A stretch of 40,031 nucleotides of DNA from Welwitschia mirabilis. Taxonomy: Eukaryota; Gnetophyta; Gnetopsida; Welwitschiales. Location: positions 215,131,309 through 215,171,339 of the forward strand of contig JBOZIK010000001.1 of assembly GCA_051453625.1 (NCBI GenBank), read 5' to 3'. The notes beneath the pieces are model-generated. The model saw nothing but the letters and a program-made list of their open reading frames with translations. It ran no database searches and was not told the DNA's origin. The position numbers and the translations under genes were made by a program. Positions 30,540 to 40,031 of this stretch are shown here, piece by piece; positions within the stretch are counted from its first letter, which is position 1, and each line of letters opens with the position of its first letter.

Positions 30540-31632
30540 CCCTCTAAAACAAGTCTAAGGCCTCACCTTGGAAAGCAGACATTGTTGTCTTTTCCAAGCC
30601 TAGGGAAGGGAATTTGCCTCAATAGTTTCTATTATGCTTTTCTATAAAGTCACTTATGGTTTTCTATAAAATCACAAGCTTTGCCAATTCCTTTGTTTGA
30701 GAATCCAACTACTGCCACCATGTCCAAGAATTGCCTATGTGTGAAGTCCATCCATGGGAGAAAAATTAAATTGAAGTCTTCTCTTGGCTTTGCCATTTTT
30801 GCCACATTAGAAGAAATGGGCTAAAACATGTTCAACTCATCCAAAACTCTACGCGTCTTTGAATAATAATCCTCAAGATTCTTATCACCATGCTAGGTGT
30901 TAGAAAAATGCTTGAGGAGTCTAGTAAACACTAGTAATGTTGTTAGTACCAAATTATAACTCATGTAGATGCCCCCAAACAAGTTTAGTAGTCTTCAAAA
31001 GCATCACTCTACTGCTAATTTCAGGCTTCATGTAATTCCATAGCATTGTTTTGATTTTGGTGTCTTGTTGCATCCACTCTGAAAGCTTTGTGTCATCTTT
31101 AGGTTCATCTTCAACAATGAACTTGATCTTTCCCCTTGTTGTCAAGGCTACCTCAACTACTGTGGACCACAACAAATAGTTCTACCCCTTAAGTTTAAGG
31201 GAGGTCACATATGAAATGCCTAAAATTTTGTAGAAGTCATAGGCAAAATCATTAAGGGCATCGTGCTCACACAAAAACAATAAACAACTTTGGAAAGGAG
31301 ACATTGGAAGAAAGCCCTAGATAAGATGTCTAGAGTTTAAAATTTCTCAACTTTTCACACAAAACCTTAATCTAGTGTTTTAACAACTTCAAAAACTTCC
31401 CAAACATGTTGCAACTAAGACACCTCCTCTATTGGCCATAGGAACTCACTGCGACACTACAATTCTTCATCACATCACTAGGGCTTCAACATGGAACTAT
31501 CAACACAGACAAAAATGCAAGGGACAGCAAGCCAATTCGGAACTATCCAACGAAACATGCTTCCGAGTAGAGAGAGAATCTAACAAGAAATGTTGCCCTA
31601 GCACCAAAATCCTGCCCTTAAGAGCAAACCTT
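30540..31632 (-). pseudogene. Ty1/copia gag (partial, broken)
   Basis: The minus strand reads SYVTSLKLKG, a stop, NYLLWSTVVEVALTTRGKIK, then in the 73-codon frame at 30954-31175 KLSEWMQQDTKIKTMLWNYM and KPEISSRVMLLKTTKLVWGHL. This matches copia gag: KLNGDNYLTW, ALRAKGKLGFI, W-R-D--V-SWLLNSI-PEI, and TA-EIWEDL. It then continues in other frames as DKNLEDYYSKTRRVLDEL. No pol follows below 30540, so the element is truncated. The primer-binding site and LTR lie just upstream. Confidence 0.8.
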
Positions 31633-31904
31633 GCTCTAATACTATGTTAAGATGTGCAAATGTTAGTGGTACAGCAAAAAAAAGAAAAAGAAGAGAACTT
31701 GGAAACCCTTGATTGTTATGTTTCCTCACACTCAAGTGAGGGGATTGTTACCTTTTTATATTAAATCATTAGGGCAGCTTTACATATGCCCCCAAACCCT
31801 AACATCTTGGTTTGGTGAGACTTTACTTTATAACATAACACTACTTTACAACATTGACCCCCCTTTAATATATAATACATAATATGCAGATACAACACAA
31901 CACT
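31633..31904 (-). mobile_element. copia 5' LTR with primer-binding site
   Basis: On the minus strand, TAGTATTAGAGC (31644-31633) directly follows a candidate LTR end, CTTAACA. It matches ten of twelve bases of TGGTATCAGAGC, the tRNA-Met primer site. The LTR then extends from 31645 to about 31904, where TGTTGTGTTG (minus) gives a plausible start. A TATA-like AATATAAAAAGG lies on the minus strand near 31755. The outer boundary is approximate. Confidence 0.6.
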
Positions 31905-32666
31905 ACTAACTATGACCTTTAACAAGATGAATAGTTATGATAACATTCAATCCTAAAATGAGTGTTTAATGGGGTACTTATAGATAAACTTTCAGGTTTT
32001 TAAGGGATTTGGCACATATCAAAATGTGGTAAGCTATTCCCACTAGGGTTTTTAGGGCACTGAGGCATCCAAACCTAAGTTATTTAGCAATTTTGTCCAT
32101 GCAAATGGGTTTGGACGTTCTACTTTGAGAGTTTGAATGCCCAAAGATGGGAAGATGTCTAGGTGTCAAGATTCTGGATGTTTCAGGTTAAGATAAGGGA
32201 CCTTCAGTGTTGGATGAGAAACATTAAGTTATGCAAAACAGATTGTAGTTGTCGAGGCATGCCTTCTGACGTCACACTATAAGATGCATCAAATTTTGAT
32301 CTTACAATGTTGATATTATTGTTGTGTAAAGAAAATATTAAACAAGAATGCTTGTTGATCATATTGTATTTTTTTTAAAATGGACTCATGTTTTGTGAGA
32401 ATTTGCTCCATGATTCGAGTATGGATGATGGATACATGGTTGAAGAACATGAAATGATACTCTTGATACATGGCTACAAAGTTCACTTATAAATGTATGT
32501 AAAAATTCTTGCAAATGGGAATATGTCCTATTAACTAAATATAGTTATTTCAAAATTTTGATGGTATGTTGAAGCACATTAAGTAGAATAATGGTCAAAA
32601 GACATTGTAAACATGTATATAACATTTATTAAAAGCCTCCATTAAATANNNNNNNNNNNNNNNNNN
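31905..32666. other. AT-rich, nothing recognised
   Basis: No gene, RNA or transposon domain was found. An 18-N gap lies at 32649-32666, next to the dispersed repeat copy C. Confidence 0.4.
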
Positions 32667-32806
32667 CAGTGAAGGTTTTGTTTGAAAAAATTACAATATA
32701 TTTATTTTCATGTGTTTTAATGTTTGCGATCCGGAGCGATCCGACGATCCGGAATCTCCAAAACAAAAAAGCGATCCGCGATCCGCTCCGATCCATGCAA
32801 GTATGC
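32667..32806 (-). repeat. Dispersed GATCGC repeat, copy C
   Basis: On the minus strand it starts GCATACTTGCATGGATCGG, runs through AGCGGATCGCGGATCGC, a T-run, GTTTTGGAGATTCCGGATCG, TCGGATCGCTCCGGATCGC and an A/T tail. It aligns closely with copy B (35061-35245, plus). CpG sites are mostly intact, so this copy is young or unmethylated relative to copy A. Confidence 0.85.
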
Positions 32807-32869
32807 CTCAAAATTTTAATATTGACGAGTTTTGAGCGAATTAGGGAAAATGTAAGTATTTGGATTAAA

Positions 32870-32978
32870 TGAAGTGTAGCAAAACTAGAAAACATTGTAA
32901 CACAACTAGAAATTGTCACTCAAAACTCGTAGAACTTATAATTCAAAGATTCAATGTAGCTCAACTAGAAATTGTCAC
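32870..32978. repeat. Imperfect 59-bp direct repeat
   Basis: CAACTAGAAATTGTCAC occurs at 32903-32919 and 32962-32978, 59 bp apart. A weaker form (AAACTAGAAAACATTG) precedes them near 32880. Minor local duplication. Confidence 0.6.
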
Positions 32979-33103
32979 GTGAAGTATATGGCAAATACAA
33001 GGATGCTCTTTACAAATCCGTTTTGTCCACTTCTTGATCATAATCATTTGTAGATTGTGCATGTCATTCAAAATGATTGTTCAATGCATCCAAACTCATT
33101 TTG

Positions 33104-33406
33104 TGTTGGGTATGCTGAACCCTACGAGTGGGTGAATATTTAAGGGTTCTAGATTCAACCTAAGTTATGACCTTTTGTGTGATGGTACTAGGCCCAAGAA
33201 TTGGTATCAGAGCCATGGTTTTGGCTTGGTTTCAGGTTCAAATATCTTAGATGACTTCACAGTTCATGTGAGCATTTGGCATGTGGATCGATGTAGAGAT
33301 TGTTGGGTATGTACTTCCCATGCCCAGCCCAATGAGTGGGTGAATATAAATGATTCTAGTTTCCACCCACATCATGGCTTTTGGTGTGACGCTAATTGGC
33401 CCAACA
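33104..33406 (+). mobile_element. TRIM (miniature LTR retrotransposon), complete
   Basis: Two short direct repeats, 33104-33199 and 33301-33406, both start TGTTGGGTATG and end GGCCCAA(G/C)A. They share GAGTGGGTGAATAT and TTCTAGATTC-like words. Directly after the first lies TTGGTATCAGAGCCATGG, a perfect tRNA-Met primer-binding site. The internal part is only about 100 bp and codes for nothing. Flanking pentamers TTTTG (33099-33103) and TTGTG (33407-33411) match at four of five bases, as a target duplication would. The layout is that of a terminal-repeat retrotransposon in miniature, which must borrow its proteins from other elements. The two LTRs differ at many places and by an indel, so insertion is old. 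Confidence 0.85.
33202..33218 (+). other. tRNA-Met primer-binding site of the TRIM
   Basis: TGGTATCAGAGCCATGG lies two bases after the first LTR, the expected position for priming of minus-strand DNA synthesis. The first twelve bases complement the 3' end of plant initiator tRNA-Met. Confidence 0.85.
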
Positions 33407-33411
33407 TTGTG

Positions 33412-35060
33412 TACTCACATCTATTACCTTCCACTCAAAATGTCCTTGTATCTCTGCAAATACATGTTAAACTTGACCTATCAATGGCCCAAAGGTGGCC
33501 TTTCTGTGATCAAATCACCCCTTATTCTATCTTTTTTTGACCATGTTCACATCTATAATCTTCCACTTGGAATTATCCTGTCTCCCTCTTGTGTACATTT
33601 TGTAACCCAGTTCGTTTCTTCTATTGTTAATAAAGAAAGTCAGTTTTCTTCATGCTTTTCCTTTTTATTAATTTGGTCCATGAGATTGTTCGTGCTTTGA
33701 TGCTAATCGTGGTATATATTCTGTACACTAGGGACTTGTTAGGTGTAGGAAGTAAAGACTAATCTGGGAGAACAAAGTAAATGAGGAATGTCCTCCTTTT
33801 AACTAGGATCTATAGACGAGTCCCATAATTATGCCCAAAATGTCCAAGGGCCCATAGGGCCCATTCAGTTCTTTCAATAATAAACTGAAGCACATGTATG
33901 CTGGCACTGCCTTGTGCTCTACACTGAGACTATTGATGATGGACTGGCCAAGTCCTTTGTAACACACAATGGAAATACCCATTGTTTGTCTCAAGATGAA
34001 AAGGCAATCGAATAAGGGAAGGACATGAAGATGTATGTGAATTTCCAAGGTCAAACTGTGTAGGCTGTAAACAAATCTACAAGATGAATGCCTTACTGCC
34101 TCTGTAGAAGAGGGATGAAGAATTATGAGATGGAGGGATGGGTGACAAATTGGATGAACATTTCCTTCTGACAGTTGCATCCATTGGTGCTCAACGCATT
34201 TTGTTATTTTTTCTTACTGTTCAATTAATGCTTGACCAGATATAACCTAAATGAATTGTTAGCCAAATGTGTGACTTTATTAAGCTTAATAGCATGCACT
34301 ATTCTAGCATCTCTTTTCTATTAATGATTCACTATCTCTGTTCCCAAAACTTCTTGCCGTGTTTTATTTCCCCTTTCTACTACCTTATGGGGGATTCTGA
34401 CAAAATAGGTCTGAAATGAGCATGCAATGATCAATAGTTATAACAATTCCTAACAGTTGAGCCAGGTTGCATCCGATCTACTTGCTTGTGATAAGGCTGA
34501 GTTACATCCCAGTCAGTGATCTTATAATTGATACTAGGGCAACTGAATTAAATCTGAGTAGTGGCCTCATGAAATCTTGGAAGTTTCTTACACGGACTCT
34601 CAGATCAAGAAGAATGAGGAGAACATAAGAAAAGTGCCCCAGCTACCCAAGCGGATGATTAATTGCCTTTTATATTGCTGGGAGATTTCATTGATCCAAC
34701 ATCTGAGCCTTGATATCAGGGTCCCAATGAGGAGTATACAGATGTAGAAAACCAATATCACAGTTCCATGAATGGGCCTCCATTGGTGAAGTCCATCTAA
34801 ATGAACATTTGACCTTGGAGGTAGAAAGTTGTGCTTATTTGTCATGATCTGCATGACAAAATTAGGCTGAGAAAAACCTAATAAAGTTAAATGTACCATA
34901 GTGAAGGACTGACAACCTTTGTAAATGTGTCTACATGTGGTCAAATGACAGGCTTTAGAGGTGATCATTTAAGACAAAAATAAGATACAAACTACCTACA
35001 TCGATACAAAAGGGCAGTGACAATAGATATGCTTGGTGTGCTCTCATGATGATCAACAAA
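33412..35060. other. AT-rich, nothing recognised
   Basis: Open frames of 115-125 codons occur (33350-33700 plus; 33803-34180 and 34600-34968 minus) but none shows a domain or the codon regularity of a gene, and I cannot place them in any transposon family. Confidence 0.4.
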
Positions 35061-35245
35061 GCATACTTGCATGGATCGGAGCGGATCGCCGATAGTTTTT
35101 TGGTTTTGGAGATTCTGGATCGCCAGATCGCTCCAGAGCGGACTACGGTTCGCTCCAAATTGCAAACGTTAAAAAAAGTAAACATATACATATATATTTT
35201 AAACATAAGAAGAAAAGGTTTTACCAGCACTTGAAGAGCTTGGGA
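35061..35245 (+). repeat. Dispersed GATCGC repeat, copy B
   Basis: Starts GCATACTTGCATGGATCGG, identical to copy C for its first 30 or so bases, then the T-run, GTTTTGGAGATTCTGGATCG, CCAGATCGCTCCAGAGCGG and GGTTCGCTCC, then an A/T tail ending TTTTACCAGCAC. GGAGCGGATCG near the start and CGATCTGG/CGCTCC words further on can pair, as can CTGGA with TCCAG, so the core could form a stem-loop. It ends at a 100-N gap. Confidence 0.85.
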
Positions 35246-35620
35246 NNNNNNNNNNNNNNNNNNNNNNNNNNNNNNNNNNNNNNNNNNNNNNNNNNNNNNN
35301 NNNNNNNNNNNNNNNNNNNNNNNNNNNNNNNNNNNNNNNNNNNNNAGGTTGCATTTACGCACATCATAAATGCTAATGCACCCCAATTGGAATTCTATTA
35401 AAACAACCTTCCATGCTTCATTCTTCATATTGCCTTATTGAATTGTTGCAACAACCTTTCTGTTCAGGTCCAAGCTAGCTTACTTACTAAAATTGTTGGC
35501 TTTGCATCCTCTATGACTCCTTAAAACATTCTTCATTGGAATGAAAGTACAAAAATGCATGGGGAAAGGAAGGCAAAAGAAAATGAAACATTCAAAAAGG
35601 TACAGAACCCAAACTCCCAA

Positions 35621-35780
35621 ACTTTTGAGCATCTTACTTACTAAGCAAGAACTTCCACACACTTCATACACGAAATTCACATAAAGCTAGAACTTACGCT
35701 TCAAGCTTTGAAACTGTTGAGAGTCTTATCTAATAAGCAAGAACTTCCACACACTTCATACAGGAAATTCACATAAAACT
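35621..35780. repeat. 92-bp-spaced direct duplication
   Basis: 35621-35688 and 35713-35780 align, with TAAGCAAGAACTTCCACAC and AAATTCACATAAA identical in both. Offset is 92 bp. Local tandem duplication in non-coding sequence. Confidence 0.8.
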
Positions 35781-35783
35781 CAG

Positions 35784-36890
35784 ACAAATAAAGAGTTTAT
35801 GGTGTCTTCTTCAATTTCATGTCATTGCTGCAATGGATATATGAAAAAATAGATAAAATGAGAAGTGTAGATAAACTTATTTAAATACTTCCAATTAATT
35901 TAGCTTCCCTTCGGGTGGAAGCAAAAACCATTATTATGAAAAGATTATAAATGGTGCCCAAGAAAATTTAGCATCTTATCAGTGAGTGTGATTTCATCAC
36001 ATGTCATCACCATGGGATGCCACCTCAAATCCTCCAACCATACTATGAGAACTCCATGGCTTTTTAAAGTCAGAATTGCTTTTGAGGCAAATCATAACAT
36101 TGTAGAGAGGAATGTTGAGAAATCCATGCCACTTGATCCTTGTGAATGCTCTCATTATCATTAGGTGTGGAGTTATGATTCAATTCTGCAAGGCTAGACT
36201 TTGTACTAACAAAATCTTGTAAGGGGATCACATTCCACACAGTTTTGTAGACGGATCAAATAAATTATTGTAGTAGTCAGATGAGAGGCCTTTTGCAAGA
36301 TGAATTTGCTCTACATTTCATGCCACGAGATTTTGTATCATCTTGCACATACTGTTGAAAACTGTCTTGAATTGGGGAATTGAGACCTCTATGCATTGAG
36401 AGTGGCACAAAAATCAAATGAGCAATCTTATCGAATTGGGAAAAAAATCATGGATTTGCGTAAATTTCTGAAATGCTTGGGTTTTTGCAAAGTTGAAGTG
36501 CAGAGTGAAACCTTGTAGCTTGGTTGAGTACAAATGTAAATAGCAAAATAGCCTTTCACAAAAGAATATAGGAGCAAGATGGGCACACACACAAATAAGA
36601 AGAATTTGTAACCTGAATAATGGAGAGGAATAACAGTCACATAGATTTTATCAAAATATGATTGCCGGAGATATTTTGGTTTAAGATTTCTTGCACTAAA
36701 AATGAGGGGTTTTATTGTTAAGAAGAGAATTAGAAATTAACATATTCAAAATGTAAGGTTGAAGTTTAAGAATTTGACTTTTACACACATCTTGTTGAAA
36801 ATAATGGAGTATGATGTTGCCTTGATCTGAAGTTGATTAACATGTCACAGTTCAGTGTAGTCCCATTACCATAGTTGACAATCTAGTTGA
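35784..36890. other. AT-rich, nothing recognised
   Basis: No domain-bearing frame, RNA or repeat end was recognised upstream of the GACGTC array. Confidence 0.4.
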
Positions 36891-36900
36891 ACCAACTGGA

Positions 36901-37253
36901 GACGTCTATGGTTTTAAAGGCTTCTGTACCATGCATAGACGTCTCTACTTTATAAGACATCTTTACATAATGCAACCTGTGGACAGAATACGTCTTTGGA
37001 GTTCTCAAGATGTCTTTGAGATTTGTAGACGTCTTTAGAGGTGAAGACATCTCTCCTGAAAGATGAGTTGTTTGACAGTAGACGTCTCTGGATTTTGCAC
37101 ATGTCCTTGTAGTCCTCAGACGTCTGCAAGGTGTCCTATTCAGAGCAGACAACTTTGCCTTTTGAAGATGTCTGTGTAGTCCTCAGACATCTGTGAGTTT
37201 GGAAGACATCGTTTTCAAAGATTATAAGATGTCTATGATGTTTTGGAAACGTC
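36901..37253 (+). repeat. Second GACGTC array, 18-20 bp spacing
   Basis: GACGTCT or one-step variants start at 36901, 36938, 36956, 36989, 37009, 37028, 37046, 37081, 37100, 37119, 37148, 37168, 37186, 37205, 37228 and 37248. Most neighbours are 18-20 bp apart; longer steps of 29-37 bp look like a missing box. Five boxes are perfect GACGTC; most others read GACATC or GATGTC, the two products of CpG decay. A TATA box follows at 37333. The spacing differs from the 22/34-bp pattern at 5789-6117, so this is a different sequence with the same design. Confidence 0.85.
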
Positions 37254-37332
37254 TCTCCTGCAGCTACTACAAAAACGGCCTTCAAACTGCATGAAACTGG
37301 CGTTTTGTATCACAGTTCTTTGGTCCAAAACC

Positions 37333-37340
37333 TATAAAAA
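37333..37340 (+). promoter_or_regulatory. TATA box after the GACGTC array
   Basis: TATAAAAA lies 80 bp beyond the last box and after an ACGGCCTTC block that recalls AACGGCTC at the same place in the first array. This suits a plus-strand LTR promoter. About 300 bp of leader-like sequence follows without a clear primer site. Confidence 0.5.
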
Positions 37341-37639
37341 TGTCGAAACACCTCTAGACAAGATTTTGCATCATTCTTTCAAGCCAAACCTTCAAGAAAT
37401 TTCATTTGTGATCTAAAGCTTGCATGTAATCAAGATTTACAGGAAACAGTGCATCCTTACTTCTTTTTTTGAAAAGAACCTTCCAAATCCTTCAAATAAG
37501 GCAAAATATCATTTGCATGTAACCTGTAACCTGAAGTATTCAAGATCCAACCTCAGATTTACTAATTCTCCGAATTTTCATTAAAAATCTAACAGTTCCT
37601 AAACAGATCTGTGACTTATTTTCAGATCTGAAAAACAAG

Positions 37640-37990
37640 AAACAAAAGACTTCAATAAATTTTCTTCATTCTTCCATGCAAACACATATATGAGTGAATT
37701 CAAGTAGGATTCAAGCATTACTGAATAAAAATAAACTGAATAATTAAGCAAAGATCATCCAAAAGTTCTGGCAAAATTTCTCCAGCATTTCATTCATGTC
37801 TTCAAGAGGCATCTGTTTCTTCCATTTCTACATCAATATTGTGCTTATATAGAAGAGTTTGGAGTTGTCCCTCCTTTTCTAATCCACATGGGACATAATC
37901 CCTTACAAGAGATACTAACACTACTTTCTAACATAAAGTTTTCTAATCTCACAACTTTCTAAACAACACCATTAGTACATAAACGTGAAA
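37640..37990 (-). mobile_element. Possible LTR fragment, minus orientation
   Basis: On the minus strand CTTCTATATAAGCAC near 37855-37840 is a good TATA box followed by a short leader. CT/AT-rich non-coding sequence surrounds it. No terminal TG/CA or second copy was found, so this is a weak call. Confidence 0.25.
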
Positions 37991-38139
37991 CAAAGTGTAT
38001 GATGTGTCCACATTGGACAACATTTACATCAATAAGAACGTGAAGACTGCTTATGGACTGGTGGCCTTGGTGAAACATGCCGCTAACCCAAGAAGAAACA
38101 AAGGCCAAACGTCGGGTTTGGAACAAAGATCAAAATGCA

Positions 38140-38830
38140 TTAGATTGATGTAAATACTACATTCCTAAATGGTGACCTTGAAAAGGAGATTTGTATGGCT
38201 TAGTCTAAAGCTTTGAATGGGGAAGTCGTAAATGTGTTTAAACTAAGGAAGCCAATCTATAGTATGAAGAAAGCACCACAAATTTGGTATACTAAGCTAA
38301 GGAATAGCTTAGAGAAGATGGGATTTCAGATCTGTGCATATTAGGATGCTAAGGAAATTCTCTTGATCAAATGTGCAAAAGAAAAGAATACATATCTTAT
38401 TGTACTTGTGGAGGACATGATGATCACTTGACAAGATTTGGCAAAATAGTTTGAAATCATTGATTTGGAGAATTTCTCTTGAATCATACATAGGTGATAT
38501 GTCGGAGAAATTTGATATGGAAAATGCTTAAACAACTTTTATACCAGTATAATACAATCAGAAAGTAATTGTTAATAAAGAATCAACAGATGTAGGTGAT
38601 ACAGTTTAGTGAAAGTTGGTTGGAGGTTTCTACATCCTTAATACTCAATCTGATATATCTTATGTAATTAGTATATTGGCAAGGTACAGTGCTAACCTAT
38701 ACAGAGTCATTACATTTCAACAGCCACAGCTTCAACACATTTAAAGGGAGCGAAACATCTTGGACTCCTATATGGACAAGATGACAACGTCATGGTGAGA
38801 GCTTTCCTAGATTTAGTAGTTGTTAATGTT
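38140..38830 (+). pseudogene. Ty1/copia reverse transcriptase (broken)
   Basis: The plus strand reads IDVNTTFLNGDLEKEICMA, then VFKLRKPIYSMKKAPQIWY and LEKMGFQ, matching copia RT (MDVKTAFLNGDLEEEIYM, VCKLKKSIYGLKQAPRQWY). The catalytic block is LIVLVEDMMIT (family YVDDM), with the first Asp now Glu. Further on, in shifted frames, come GGFYILNTQSDISYVI, ARYSAN and KGAKHLGLLY. RNase H proper is missing. Stops and frame changes make it a pseudogene. It is not an obvious copy of the copia family at 2795-7364. Confidence 0.85.
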
Positions 38831-38837
38831 ATAAATC

Positions 38838-39130
38838 TCACAACAAGAAAGTACTTGAACAAAATAGAACAGCAGACACACAAAAGGAACAACACAGAAT
38901 TTACATGGTTTGGGCTTTTTTTACCCTACGTCCATGAGAAGCAATGTAGAGCTCTATTGATTGATTAGGAGCAAATGTGTCCAGATACAACAAACAACCC
39001 TCTAATAGGTTTATATAGCCCTAGGGTTACAACCCAAACCCCTTTCACAACTTTAAAAAGGGGTCAATGGTAAAACATAACATTTCAATAGAAGTAACAT
39101 ATTTGGCTTCACATATCAACACTATCGATC
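38838..39130 (-). mobile_element. LTR-like region, copia type
   Basis: Starting TGTTATAAATC, it contains ACACAGAATTTACATGGTTTG, cut here at its core TTTACATGGTTTGGG, and CTACGTCCATGAGA, words frequent in plant copia LTRs read in reverse. On the minus strand CTATATAAACC near 39015 is a TATA box. It shares the TTTACATGGT word and general layout with the insertion at 24929-25325. Ends are approximate. Confidence 0.5.
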
Positions 39131-39869
39131 CTTCTGAAACCCCTTATACCTTGACTTGGTTAATCTTGGCAAAAATCCTAAAAGATTTTTGAATTCAAGT
39201 TTTGAAAGATACGAAGAATATCTATTATATATCTAACTTTTGATTGATATTGAGAAGATCTATTTGGATCTAGCAAACATCCCCAAGCCCATGTAGACTT
39301 TCAAAGATATCTTTACAAGCTCTCAAGAGATCTATCCAATAATGAGTTCCAGCAATTCAACAGAAGATTTTCTTAAAAAAACACCAACTTGCATTAACTA
39401 TGTGTTTGAAATCTTGAATATTCAGGTTTCATTTGGACTTGTACAATTCTTATAACTATTGGAAGATGTTACCTTAGAGTACTCAGTGAGCCTCAATTTA
39501 AGATTTTTACCCAACATCCAATTTGTTGCTTTTTAGCTTTCACAGTTTTCTATATTTGGGCATCAAAATAGATTGTTTTTTATTATATTCTAGCAGCTAT
39601 CACTTTGCAAGTAATGATTCCCTCATAGGATTTGGACCTTCCCTTAAAGAAAGTATTAGTCATCAGAGAAAGTTTATTGCATCTTGACATTTACCATTAG
39701 ATCTGATTGAAACAGTTGATATGATTGTTTTCTCATACCTGATTCATTCAATTATCTGACAAAATTGTGTTAAGATTTTTACTCACCATAGATATTTCTT
39801 GTCTTAAATTTTCTTTCAATCTAGGAATAACTCTAGGATTTTCGGCTGTCCATTATCCATACTTTTAAA
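39131..39869. other. AT-rich, nothing recognised
   Basis: No gene, RNA or transposon domain was found. Confidence 0.4.
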
Positions 39870-39965
39870 ATGCGGAATCACGACGGAATCGTTTTCCCCC
39901 CAAAAAGATGTAAATCGTGGGAATCACCGTAATCGTGACTCGGAATCGCCTGGAATCGCAGAGTT
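39870..39965. repeat. GGAATCG-type repeat block at window end
   Basis: CGGAATCACG, CGGAATCG, GGGAATCACCG, CGGAATCGCC and GGAATCGCAG occur within 95 bp, spaced irregularly, in otherwise CpG-poor DNA. The vocabulary resembles 8570-8765. It may be the edge of a transposon that continues beyond the window. Confidence 0.5.
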
Positions 39966-40031
39966 AAAAATAAGTATAAATATAATATTTTAAATGGTTT
40001 TCAACATTTTTGTTGCATTTTTAATGACAAA

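Noticed and set aside
33175-33540. 121-codon plus frame
   Set aside because: It runs through the TRIM primer-binding site, internal region and second LTR, which are non-coding.

Overview
The window looks like nuclear DNA of a seed plant. It is AT-rich, has no dense reading frames, carries one gene split into short exons by long introns, and is otherwise filled with old plant-type LTR retrotransposons (Ty1/copia and Ty3/gypsy). Scaffold gaps break it ten times: 468-567, 6335-6434, 7365-7464, 7762-7980, 8238-8406, 18996-19163, 23055-23853, 27002-27773, 32649-32666 and 35246-35345. The species cannot be named from sequence alone. The many stop codons and frameshifts in every element suggest a genome that clears old transposons slowly.

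Layout. 1-2089: nothing recognisable apart from a probably false gap. 2090-2790: GC-richer repeat module with GACTA-TCGCC motifs. 2795-5735: decayed copia element, minus strand, from RT back to gag. 5736-6334: LTR-like promoter region with a 56-bp tandem repeat of paired GACGTC boxes and a TATA box. 6435-7364: second partial copy of the same copia family. 7465-7656 and 9421-11935: one Ty3/gypsy element, minus strand, split by a 1.76-kb insertion flanked by a short target duplication; its primer-binding site and 5' LTR lie at 11921-12290. 12430-14123: plus-strand copia relic with a large internal deletion and a 3' LTR. 15420-15942: two exons of a kelch-repeat protein gene, the only convincing host gene. 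16009-18400: four diverged tandem units of about 570-820 bp, probably in its next intron. 19164-21060: coding-like but unidentified minus-strand sequence. 22476-26950 (possibly to 28775): a second, Athila-like Ty3/gypsy element, minus strand, with an LTR-like insertion in its RT. 28670-30300: CT-rich tract and a promoter/leader-like stretch. 30540-31904: copia gag with primer-binding site and LTR. 32667-32806 and 35061-35245: two copies of a dispersed GATCGC-rich repeat also seen at 8024-8180. 33104-33406: a small TRIM-type element with two short LTRs and a tRNA-Met primer-binding site. 36901-37340: second GACGTC array with a TATA box. 38140-39130: plus-strand copia RT relic and an LTR-like region. 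39870-39965: GGAATCG-type repeats running to the window end.

Nothing here forms an operon or a defence, secretion or biosynthetic system. The interest lies in transposon biology: two independent LTR-like promoters built from regularly spaced GACGTC (C-box) motifs, a dispersed repeat whose copies show graded CpG decay, an insertion that can be read back to the exact codon, a compact TRIM, and an intron grown by tandem duplication. No intact transposon protein was seen. Family assignments are from motif recognition only, without database searches.
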